DNA of 64,000 bases, taken from NCBI RefSeq assembly GCF_043099315.1, contig NZ_CP170746.1. One strand, written 5' to 3'. The notes beneath the pieces were generated by a model, which was not told the DNA's origin, made no database searches, and saw only the letters and a list, made by a program, of their open reading frames with translations. Positions within the stretch are counted from its first letter, which is position 1. Each line of letters begins with the position of its first letter. This stretch comes from Chlorogloeopsis fritschii. Its GTDB lineage: Bacteria > Cyanobacteriota > Cyanobacteriia > Cyanobacteriales > Nostocaceae. Made by a program: the position numbers and the translations under genes. Of this stretch, positions 54,525 to 62,215 are shown piece after piece.

Positions 54525-55841
54525 ATGTCATCAGTCATTCAACCGAGAACAAATACTTCGGAAATTGCTGCCAATACTTCTACTCAGGAAAAGCTACATT
54601 ACCAAGTTGTTATTGTTGGTGGCGGTGCCGCAGGAATTACAGTAGCATCCCAATTGCATCATAAAAACGGCAAGCTCAATATAGCCATTGTGGAACCAAA
54701 CGATAAACATTACTACCAACCCGCTTGGACTTTGGTAGGGGGAGGGCAGTACAGCATTGATGCTACGGTTAAGTCAGAAGCAAGCTGCATTCCCAAAGGC
54801 GTAACTTGGATTCAGGATTATGCTGCCGAACTTGATCCCGATCATAATAACGTACTTACCCGGTCTGGCAAACAGATTCACTACGATTACCTAGTGTTGT
54901 GCCCTGGTATCCAAATCGACTGGCATCTGATTGAAGGCTTGCAGGATGCATTGGGTAAGGGAGGAGTGTGCAGTAATTACGCGTTTGAATATGCTCCCTA
55001 TACCTGGGAAGCAATTCGGAATTTTCAAGGAGGGAATGCTTTATTTACCTTCCCAGCAACTCCGATTAAATGCGGTGGCGCTCCACAAAAAATTATGTAT
55101 ATGGCTGATGATGCCTTCCGCCAGCAGGGTATTCGTAACAAAACTAACATGATGTTTTGCTCTGCTGTAGGTGCAATTTTTCCCGTTCCCGCCTATGCAG
55201 AAAGGTTACTTAAAGTAGTTGATCGCCGAAATATTCAATTAAAATTCAAACACAATCTCAAGGCAATTCGGGCAGAAGCTAAAGAAGCTGTTTTCGATGT
55301 CACCACAGATGAGGGTGTACAACAGGTAGTTATCCCCTATGACATGATTCACGTCACCCCGCCAATGAGCGCTCCTGATTTCATTAAAACTAGCAAGCTA
55401 GCTGTGGCTGAAGGGGCTGGTAAAGGTTGGGTAGATGTCAATAAAGAGACTTTGCAGCACAATTTATATCCAAATGTCTTTAGTTTGGGGGATGCTTCTT
55501 CATTGCCAACTTCCAAAACAGCTGCTGCCATTCGCCGACAAGCTCCCGTGCTGGTAGAGAATTTGCTGGCTCTCATCAACTCTAGCTCTTTGACAGGAAG
55601 CTATAACGGCTACACTTGCTGTCCGCTAATTACGGGATACGGCAAAGTCATCATGGCAGAGTTTGACTACACCAACCAACCTATGTCTACTTTCCCAATT
55701 GATCCCAGGGAGGAGCGTTACAGTATGTGGTTGGTGAAGCGCCATATTTTACCCTGGGTTTACTGGAACCGGATGTTAAAAGGGAAACGGTTTGAGGGTG
55801 ATACTTTGAAGTTGAAGGGGTGGAAGCAAGCGCAGAGTTGA
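54525..55841 (+). CDS. sqr: Sulfide:quinone oxidoreductase (type II-like)
   Basis: A 438-residue flavoprotein from the ATG at 54525; the open frame starts at TTG 54495. The FAD-binding VVIVGGGAAGITVASQL is at residues 28-44, the second dinucleotide region YDYLVLCPG follows, and the C-terminal FAD loop reads VFSLGDASSLPTSKTAAAIRRQ. Cys residues in PIKCGGAPQK and GYTCCPLITGYGK fit the active-site cysteines of SQR. The long form with THFPATP-type loop resembles the cyanobacterial/mitochondrial type II SQR, which detoxifies sulfide with quinone. No persulfide dioxygenase or rhodanese is adjacent. Confidence 0.88.
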   Translation: MSSVIQPRTNTSEIAANTSTQEKLHYQVVIVGGGAAGITVASQLHHKNGKLNIAIVEPNDKHYYQPAWTLVGGGQYSIDATVKSEASCIPKGVTWIQDYAAELDPDHNNVLTRSGKQIHYDYLVLCPGIQIDWHLIEGLQDALGKGGVCSNYAFEYAPYTWEAIRNFQGGNALFTFPATPIKCGGAPQKIMYMADDAFRQQGIRNKTNMMFCSAVGAIFPVPAYAERLLKVVDRRNIQLKFKHNLKAIRAEAKEAVFDVTTDEGVQQVVIPYDMIHVTPPMSAPDFIKTSKLAVAEGAGKGWVDVNKETLQHNLYPNVFSLGDASSLPTSKTAAAIRRQAPVLVENLLALINSSSLTGSYNGYTCCPLITGYGKVIMAEFDYTNQPMSTFPIDPREERYSMWLVKRHILPWVYWNRMLKGKRFEGDTLKLKGWKQAQS

Positions 55842-55871
55842 TGCTGTTGCTTAACAAAGATGAAAATGTTC

Positions 55872-55905
55872 AGATCCCCGACTTGTTTAAACAAGTCGGG
55901 GATCT
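55872..55905. repeat. Dispersed palindrome, AGATCCCCGACTT family (copy 2, perfect)
   Basis: A 34-bp perfect palindrome, AGATCCCCGACTTGTTT and its complement, 31 bp after the sqr stop. Compared with 1500-1533, the arms differ by compensating changes (CTTGTTT/AAACAAG against CTTCTTT/AAAGAAG). It is not followed by a T-run. Confidence 0.85.
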
Positions 55906-56044
55906 ATAAACATCTCCTCTCATAAGTGGCGAACTAATAGTGTCTATTGATGTATCTTAATTTTGCGAACTATTTCAGAGATGAATCTCCTGATTGACTT
56001 CGTTATAGCATTTAGCTAGGAGTTCTTGACATAGGAGAATTACT

Positions 56045-56296
56045 ATGTTCTTGATGCACAAGCCTACAGGAGATTTAATCGAAATTTTAACCTTGGATCA
56101 ACTCTTCAACCCCTGTGCCAAAGAAGTGACAGGAGTCGATCACTTTGGTGAAGAACTGCAAGATCCGGCTTCTTATCAAAAGATAGAGTTGGCGTTTCCT
56201 TCTGGTGAACGTTTGCCGCGTTGTTGGCTCGATGCTCACTATCGCGATACAGAACGTTCTACTAATCAAAAGGAGCTAAGTCTAAAGAACGGCTGA
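56045..56296 (+). CDS. Conserved small cyanobacterial protein of unknown function
   Basis: An 83-residue soluble protein: MFLMHKPTGDLIEILTLDQL, a Cys-containing FNPCAKEVTG, and LAFPSGERLPRCWLDAHYRD, then a variable tail. I recall homologues in many filamentous cyanobacteria, sometimes labelled acetyltransferase without support. No domain is recognised. A ribosome-binding site, AGGAG, lies 8 bp before the ATG. It stands alone between sqr and the second tenA-like gene. Confidence 0.65.
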   Translation: MFLMHKPTGDLIEILTLDQLFNPCAKEVTGVDHFGEELQDPASYQKIELAFPSGERLPRCWLDAHYRDTERSTNQKELSLKNG

Positions 56297-56512
56297 TTAT
56301 TTTATAAGAGATAAAAACAGCAATTTTGCTGTGTCGTCTAACATAAAATTACTCAAAGTAACGACGTTTTCTGGAGTGGTAATAGAAGTTTGAGATTGTT
56401 TGATATTGGAAGGGCGATCGCTACTAATCATTTTACTGATTTACCCAGGCGATCGCCCGTTGCTATTGCTGACAAAAATAATTAATGTATTAATTTAATT
56501 AAATTTTAAATT

Positions 56513-57139
56513 ATGTCTTTTACTTGCAATCAAATTCTACAAAAACATACAGACATTTGGCATGAAGCGACTGTGCATCCTTTTCTCGAAAATTGTAAAT
56601 CAGGTACAATTCAACCTCACCAATTTAATACATGGTTGGTGCAAGATTATCTATTTGTAATCGATTTTACGAGGATGCTGGCAAGAGTATTAGCCAGTGC
56701 ACCTCCACAACATTTTGATGTCATACTTTCAGGATTAGCAGCACTTAAAGACGAGCTTAATTGGTTTAAAGAAAAAGTGGCTGAACGACAACTTAATCTT
56801 GCTACAGAAAAACAGCCAACGTGTGAGCAATACTGTAAATATATGCATAGCCTAGCTGATATGCCTTATCCAGTACAAGCAACTGCACTGTGGGCTATTG
56901 AATTTGCCTATAATCAAGGTTGGCAATTACCTGGCGCAATGCCCGCACCTTACAAAGAATTTGCTGATAGGTGGGGTAATTCTGACTTCACAGCATATGT
57001 AAAACTCTTAGAACAGCAAGCCGATCAAGTCTTGCAAACTGCTTCTGATTCTATTCAAAACCAAGCTGAAGAAACGTTTGTAAAAGTGGCAAAATTTGAA
57101 AAGGATTTTTGGCAGATGGCTTTTAATGCGGTACAGTAG
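56513..57139 (+). CDS. TenA/THI-4 family protein without catalytic Cys (TenA_E-like)
   Basis: A 208-residue TenA-fold protein: QKHTDIWHEATVHPFLENCK, LVQDYLFVIDFTRML (D45), ALWAIEFAYNQGW, and the C-terminal KVAKFEKDFWQMAF. Where classical TenA has the catalytic Cys, this sequence has none, which places it in the TenA_E-like group. Some TenA_E members hydrolyse amino-HMP or formylamino-HMP in thiamin salvage. It is encoded 33 kb from the Cys-type TenA (23231-23857), so the genome keeps both types. HIP1-rich DNA precedes it. Confidence 0.82.
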   Translation: MSFTCNQILQKHTDIWHEATVHPFLENCKSGTIQPHQFNTWLVQDYLFVIDFTRMLARVLASAPPQHFDVILSGLAALKDELNWFKEKVAERQLNLATEKQPTCEQYCKYMHSLADMPYPVQATALWAIEFAYNQGWQLPGAMPAPYKEFADRWGNSDFTAYVKLLEQQADQVLQTASDSIQNQAEETFVKVAKFEKDFWQMAFNAVQ

Positions 57140-57157
57140 CAATATCAACAATTAATT

Positions 57158-57721
57158 TTAAGGCTCGTATTTAACGATTGCTTGTCGCATTAAAAGTGAG
57201 TTCATACAATCAACACTACCTGTCATTAATTTACAAGTTTCTCTGACTTCTGAAAGTCCGATAACAATCCGAACATATAAACCATCATCTAAATCAGTGG
57301 TAGACACTTCATATAAAAATCTTTTTTGAGAGTTTGCAGCTAATGCACCAGCTAATATAGGTGTGGTACAAATAATTGCTTTTTTGCCAGAGGGTAGATA
57401 ATAATCAATAAAAAAATCATGGTCTTTGCTAACATCGCTCCAACCATTGTATAACTGTTTTGAAGACCAAGTTAAACATCTCAAGTCTAGCCCTTTATTA
57501 TTTGAACCCTGTTGAAATGCAACTTTAGAAATACCAAAATAATTATTCTCTTTTTGCTTTTGCTCTGCTAATATTCTCCTGGTATTATCAACATTTATGA
57601 CTCTGACTCTAAGAATATCAAATATAAATAAACTAAGTAAAATGATAAAAAGCGCTCCTAAACCTATTGCTGTTGCTAAGAAACGAGGTTTTATTTGATG
57701 TGGTATGATTATTTTTTTCAT
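57158..57721 (-). CDS. Uncharacterised membrane-anchored protein
   Basis: A 187-residue protein with one N-terminal TM helix (residues 13-35, FLATAIGLGALFIILLSLF) and a soluble part probably outside the membrane. It contains six Cys, with pairs DLRCLTWSS, AIICTTPI, ETCKLMTG and VDCMNSLL that could form disulfides. No family recognised. It is convergent with the TenA_E-like gene, only 18 bp away. Confidence 0.65.
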   Translation of the reverse strand: MKKIIIPHQIKPRFLATAIGLGALFIILLSLFIFDILRVRVINVDNTRRILAEQKQKENNYFGISKVAFQQGSNNKGLDLRCLTWSSKQLYNGWSDVSKDHDFFIDYYLPSGKKAIICTTPILAGALAANSQKRFLYEVSTTDLDDGLYVRIVIGLSEVRETCKLMTGSVDCMNSLLMRQAIVKYEP

Positions 57722-57886
57722 ACGTACTTATGCAATTGAGATAGTAACTTAATTGATTTACCAATTGTGCTTATCAATAACCGGATGCATTTGGACAGTG
57801 TTATAATTAATATTGTATTTCTAGAATGTCAAACTTGTGATTGAATTATATTAACAAAAATGCTTTTTAAGATGTAAGCAAATTTT

Positions 57887-58417
57887 GTGAAAATCTTAAA
57901 TATAAAAAATAATGCTTATATAGCACTTAATATGCTAAACAGTCTATATTATAATTATCACTACAATGCGAGCCAATTTTTAAAGCAAACTCCCGAACAA
58001 CGTTTACAGATTCTCAAGCAACTTGGGATTGCCCGCTATGATTTTTTAGCAAAAATGTGCTTTAATGAAGCAAATATAGCTTGCGTAAATAGATTTTTGC
58101 AAAATCCTAATCAACTAAAGTTTCCTAACTTAACAGGTTCAGATTTGTCTGGATTAGATTTGAATAATTCTAACTTCATCCGTGGTAATTTTACAAGTGC
58201 AAATTTAAGCGGAAGTAGTTTATTAAATGCAGACCTAATGTTTGCTAATTTTACAAGGGCAGACTTGAGAAATGCAAATTTAAGTGGTGCAACTCTGAAT
58301 GAAACTATTTGGTTAGATGCTTTAGTAGATGGGTGTGAATTTGGTAAAGGAATTGGATTGTCTAAAGAGCAATACCAAAATTTAAAATCTCGCGGTGCTC
58401 AGTTTAATTTTAGATAA
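57887..58417 (+). CDS. Pentapeptide-repeat protein with helical N-terminus
   Basis: A 176-residue protein. Residues 1-75 are helical (QFLKQTPEQRLQILKQLGIARYDFLAKMCF), followed by about nine pentapeptide units (LTGSDLSGLDLNNSNFIRGN, ANLSGSSLLNADLMFANFTRADLRNANL) and a capped end with WLDALVDGCEFGKGIGLSKEQ. The start may be GTG at 57887 or ATG at 57932. It is the third pentapeptide protein here and the only one with this helical head. Function unknown. Confidence 0.85.
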   Translation: MKILNIKNNAYIALNMLNSLYYNYHYNASQFLKQTPEQRLQILKQLGIARYDFLAKMCFNEANIACVNRFLQNPNQLKFPNLTGSDLSGLDLNNSNFIRGNFTSANLSGSSLLNADLMFANFTRADLRNANLSGATLNETIWLDALVDGCEFGKGIGLSKEQYQNLKSRGAQFNFR

Positions 58418-58573
58418 AATAGTTAAGTGAAATAATAAAACACATGAACGTCCGAGAGATAGGCGTAGGCATAAAAGTGTCTTTTCACAAGAGCAGCCTA
58501 ACTTATGGTAAAGATAGCACAAAAAGTACACTAAAGGATTAAGAAAAAGTTTGAGTTAGGAAGAAAAAGATTA

Positions 58574-59743
58574 ATGAATAATTCGATTCAGCTACCAAAA
58601 AAATTAATGTTACTAGGTTCAGGAGAACTTGGTAAAGAATTTGTAATCGCGGCTCAACGTCTTGGAAATTATATAATAGCCGTTGACCGTTACCCTTATG
58701 CTCCGGCAATGCAAGTTGCAGACTGCTCAGAAGTTATTTCCATGTTAAGTGCAGAAGACTTGGAAAGAATTGTAAGCAAGTATCAGCCAGATTTTATCAT
58801 TCCAGAAATTGAAGCAATTAGAACAGAAAAGTTGTTGGAATTTGAACAACGAGGAATTACAGTTATCCCAACAGCGGCAGCAACTAACTATACAATGAAT
58901 CGGGATAGAATTAGAGAGTTGGCACATCAAAAATTAGGCATTAGAACTGCTAAATATGGTTATGCCTCTACTCTAGAAGAGTTAATCGCTGTTTCTGATA
59001 AGATTGGGTTTCCTAATGTTGTCAAACCTGTAATGTCATCTTCTGGAAAAGGTCAATCTGTAGTTAAAGATAACACAGAAGTTAAGAGAGCTTGGGACTA
59101 TGCTATAGCAGGTTCGCGAGGTGACAGTCAAAAAGTAATTGTTGAAGAATTTATAGATTTTGAAATTGAGATTACTTTACTGACTATTAAGCAGTGGAAC
59201 GCACCGACTGTTTTCTGTTCTCCCATAGGACATCGTCAAGAAAGAGGAGATTATCAGGAATCTTGGCAGCCAGCAGCTATTTCGGAAGACATGATTTTAC
59301 AAGCGCAAGCAATAGCTACAAAAGTTACGGATGCTTTAGGAGGAGCCGGAATTTTTGGAGTTGAGTTTTTTATTACTAAAGATGAAGTGATTTTTTCTGA
59401 ACTTTCACCCCGTCCCCACGATACAGGAATGGTAACTTTAATCTCACAAAATTTGAACGAATTTGAATTACATTTAAGAGCTATTTTAGGTTTGCCTATT
59501 CCTCATATAGAACAATTGGGATTTTCAGCGAGTGCTGTAATACTCGCTTCGGAAAAATCAGATTCAATAGTTTATACAGGTGTGGCTGAGGCTTTATCAG
59601 AAAAAGATGTAGATATCAGGTTATTTGGTAAACCTAGTGCTCATCCTTATCGACGGATGGGAGTAGCTTTGGCTAAGGGAAGCAGTGTGAAAGAAGCGAG
59701 AGAAAAGGCTAAAAGAGCGGCCGATAAAATCAAATTGCTATAA
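58574..59743 (+). CDS. purT: Formate-dependent phosphoribosylglycinamide formyltransferase
   Basis: A full-length 389-residue ATP-grasp enzyme that uses formate and ATP to formylate GAR in purine synthesis, the alternative to folate-dependent PurN. Visible features: KLMLLGSGELGKEFVIAAQ, VDRYPYAPAMQVAD, the ATP-grasp P-loop region VVKPVMSSSGKGQSV, and GIFGVEFFITKDEVIFSELSPRPHDTGMVTL. All match PurT closely. The start has no strong ribosome-binding site. Single gene, followed by the tandem repeat element. Confidence 0.96.
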   Translation: MNNSIQLPKKLMLLGSGELGKEFVIAAQRLGNYIIAVDRYPYAPAMQVADCSEVISMLSAEDLERIVSKYQPDFIIPEIEAIRTEKLLEFEQRGITVIPTAAATNYTMNRDRIRELAHQKLGIRTAKYGYASTLEELIAVSDKIGFPNVVKPVMSSSGKGQSVVKDNTEVKRAWDYAIAGSRGDSQKVIVEEFIDFEIEITLLTIKQWNAPTVFCSPIGHRQERGDYQESWQPAAISEDMILQAQAIATKVTDALGGAGIFGVEFFITKDEVIFSELSPRPHDTGMVTLISQNLNEFELHLRAILGLPIPHIEQLGFSASAVILASEKSDSIVYTGVAEALSEKDVDIRLFGKPSAHPYRRMGVALAKGSSVKEAREKAKRAADKIKLL

Positions 59744-60183
59744 AATATCTATTTGTTCACATCTTGCACTATTTGCTTAATTGCAATTTGTGTAGGGTGG
59801 GCACTGCTTAACTTTCCTCAAGCCCTTATTTTTAAGTTATGGAAAGTGCCCACCTTACGGTTTCAGTTATGGAAAGTAATTTTTGTAGGGTGGGCACTGC
59901 TTAACTTTCCTCAAGCCCTTATTTTTACGTTATGGAAAGTACCCACCTTACGGTTTCAGTTTGGCTATGATGTGTGCGATCGCCATTTTGTACTAAGAGT
60001 TAGCGATCGCGAAAACTAAATTTTTAAATATCCCTGAGGATAGAGTCGTTTGGTTGTGAGAACTGTTTCATGGTAACAGTGGAAAGCAAGAGTAATCGAT
60101 TCATACAGCCACAAAGGTAACGATTAGGTTGCAAATGGTAGTGGAATATGCTTCCCTCACTTCAAGGAGGAAACTTTACATTG
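59744..60183. other. Intergenic with inverted-orientation GTAGGGTGGGCA tandem repeats
   Basis: Contains the repeats at 59792-59960, two HIP1 octamers and the region before the sterol-desaturase gene, whose AAGGAGG is at 60164-60170. No gene here: open frames across the repeats are repeat-derived. Confidence 0.65.
59792..59960. repeat. Two tandem units of the GTAGGGTGGGCA family, opposite orientation
   Basis: Units begin at 59792 and 59885 (period 93). The interior, CTTTCCTCAAGCCCTTATTT, is the reverse complement of the interior at 40.9 kb (AAATAAGGGTTTGAGGAAA), so the element is inserted the other way round. The two units differ at a few positions, including GTGCCC against GTACCC in the right arm. 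Confidence 0.88.
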
Positions 60184-60969
60184 ATGAACCACTCATTTTG
60201 GTTCTATTTGTTTGTCTTATTCGGGTTGATTGTTGCCCGATACTTTCTCATCGCTGGGGGAGCCTATTTGCTCTTCTATTCACTTCTGGGGAAGTCACTC
60301 GCCAAACGGAGCTTACGTCGAAAGCCTCCGATGATTCAGTCAATTCTCAAGGATATTGAATTATCGGTTTTATCGGCAGTGGTTTTTGCTGTTTGTGCAG
60401 CGCTGATCCTGTGTGAGTATGATTTGGGAGTAACGCTCTTGTACACTGACTGGCGTGAGTACGGGCTGTGGTATTTAGGAGTTAGTTTTATTTTGGTGCT
60501 CATCCTTCAGGATACGTACTTTTACTTTATCCATCGAATGTTTCACCACCCGTCACTTTTCAAATGGATGCATTATGGGCATCACCGTTCAGGAGACTCA
60601 ACACCGTGGACATCCTTTGCTTTCGATTTCCCAGAGGCGATCATACAGGCACTCTTCTTTGTCGGTGTAGTCTTCATAGTTCCACTCCATTTCATCACCT
60701 TAGTTGCTGTACTGGTGACGATGACGGTATGGGCAGTGTTGAATCATCTTGGATTTGAGGTATTTTCCTCGTCATTTAAAAGCCACTGGTTTGGCAAGTG
60801 GTTGATTGGCCCGATGCATCACTCAATACATCATCGTAAGTATACCGTGCATTATGGATTGTACTTCACTTTTTGGGACAAGTTATTCGGTACGCAGATC
60901 CCTGACTATGAGGACATTGCTGAAAGTGTAATTACAAATACTACGGGGATTGAGAATGAAATTTTTTAA
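60184..60969 (+). CDS. Sterol desaturase/fatty acid hydroxylase family protein
   Basis: A 261-residue membrane di-iron enzyme from the ATG at 60184 (or TTG 60181), set by AAGGAGG at 60164-60170; the ATG at 60148 precedes this site and was rejected. The histidine boxes are complete: HRMFHH, then HYGHHRS, and MHHSIHHRKYTVHYG, with DKLFGT at the end. About four TM helices. Family members hydroxylate or desaturate sterols, fatty acids or carotenoids using O2; the substrate cannot be set here. Confidence 0.88.
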   Translation: MNHSFWFYLFVLFGLIVARYFLIAGGAYLLFYSLLGKSLAKRSLRRKPPMIQSILKDIELSVLSAVVFAVCAALILCEYDLGVTLLYTDWREYGLWYLGVSFILVLILQDTYFYFIHRMFHHPSLFKWMHYGHHRSGDSTPWTSFAFDFPEAIIQALFFVGVVFIVPLHFITLVAVLVTMTVWAVLNHLGFEVFSSSFKSHWFGKWLIGPMHHSIHHRKYTVHYGLYFTFWDKLFGTQIPDYEDIAESVITNTTGIENEIF

Positions 60970-61127
60970 CAATGGTTGTTGTAGCAGACAATGCTATAAA
61001 TGCAAGCAATGCGATCGCCAGTTTTTAGAATCCTACAGACGGTAGCGCTAATCCAAAGCAATTTCCTACCGTCAAGAATCTATTAAATTAATTAAGTAAT
61101 GGGCTTTTTATCAATCTGGCTTTAGCT

Positions 61128-61391
61128 TTATGCAGCAAGCATTTTTTGCTGATTTGTGAATGTGACTGTATGTTTTTGTAAGGGTTGATAAACTGGCATT
61201 TCTTGGTAACAGTGACTACAACGCCAGTAGATTCCTTTCAAGTCAATATGACGTAGCAAAGTATATGAGCAGCAAGGGCAAGTATGCTTGATTCTCATTA
61301 GATGCCAAGTATATATAGCTGTATTTTCTTCCCTTCTTCCAGTTAAAGAAGGAGTCAATGCTTGAAGAGATTTATTTAATAAAACTTGCAT
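61128..61391 (-). CDS. Small zinc-ribbon protein
   Basis: An 87-residue protein with a CPCC...CSHC zinc ribbon: HTCPCCSYTLLRHIDLKG, then YWRCSHCYQEMPV, spaced as in many treble-clef or ribbon folds. N- and C-terminal arms look disordered. I recall similar small proteins in Nostocales without assigned function. An internal Met (residue 32, just before the ribbon) is an alternative start. It lies on the same strand as the RRM gene, 330 bp downstream of it. Confidence 0.65.
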   Translation of the reverse strand: MQVLLNKSLQALTPSLTGRREENTAIYTWHLMRIKHTCPCCSYTLLRHIDLKGIYWRCSHCYQEMPVYQPLQKHTVTFTNQQKMLAA

Positions 61392-61722
61392 TATTTTACC
61401 TGGTTATTGTTAATATATTTAACTTAGATTGTTATGCTTAACTGTGGCAAGTTATAGTTGAATCTATAGTTATTATTTGTACTTCTCTCTATTCAAAGGA
61501 TTAGGAATTTGCTTAAGAAAGAAATCTTTGTCTATAGAGGTCAAATTTTTGATTTCATACCTCTATTCATGAAAAGCTATACTAAATATGGAAGTTATCT
61601 AAAATTCCGACTTGATGTTGGAGAGCTTGTCATTATATATTGCCCATTTATGGCTGCAATATTGCAAAATAATTAGCAGTTGAAAATATCAACAATCAAG
61701 TTTTTCAGCTTCCAAGTAAGTA
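61392..61722. other. Intergenic, A+T-rich, no gene seen
   Basis: A 331-bp region between the RRM gene and the zinc-ribbon gene. No terminator or repeat was recognised. Confidence 0.5.
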
Positions 61723-61992
61723 CTATAAATGGCACGAGTAAACTTCTTCTAATTCAGTCCTAGCTCTATTCACTTTGAGGATACGACCCATCCACTTAGC
61801 GCCTCTGAGCATTTGTATTGCCGATATTTCTTCGGCAGATGTCTCCATTTCTACAACAGCAAATCCTTTGTTCTTACCAGTTTTCTTGCTCGTAGGTACT
61901 TGAACTTTCTTAACAGTTCCGTATTCTTCAAATATACGCTTGAGGTCGTCTTCTTCAACCTCATAAGATATATTACTTATATAAATTGACAT
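61723..61992 (-). CDS. Single-RRM RNA-binding protein (cyanobacterial Rbp type)
   Basis: An 89-residue protein that is essentially one RNA recognition motif: RNP2 SIYISNISY at the N-terminus and RNP1 NKGFAVVEM at about residues 42-50, with the conserved LKVNRAR end. Cyanobacterial Rbp proteins bind mRNA and are often cold-induced. The C-terminal Gly-rich tail seen in some members is missing; it ends ELEEVYSCHL. GAGAGGTG lies just before the ATG. The 220-bp upstream region could be the cold-responsive leader of the family, but no structure was recognised. Confidence 0.9.
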   Translation of the reverse strand: MSIYISNISYEVEEDDLKRIFEEYGTVKKVQVPTSKKTGKNKGFAVVEMETSAEEISAIQMLRGAKWMGRILKVNRARTELEEVYSCHL

Positions 61993-62215
61993 ATAGCACC
62001 TCTCGAACCAAATAGGTTGTAGAGATTTAGATCCGGGAAGGCGTCTATGACAATATTTTTATGGCGTAGTTACATAGCCGAAAATAATTCTCTTTAGTTT
62101 AACCCTAGCATGGAATAAGCGATCGCGCTTTCTTTCCGTGTAATTCTTAGTAGAACGTTACTCCTAACAATTGGTGATCAAGCTACTCACGCTGCATCAC
62201 AAGTTGTTAACTAAA

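Noticed and set aside
59753..60019. 88-codon open frame after purT
   Set aside because: It is a translation of the tandem GTAGGGTGGGCA repeats; its protein is itself duplicated (VGWALLNFPQALIF twice) only because the DNA is.
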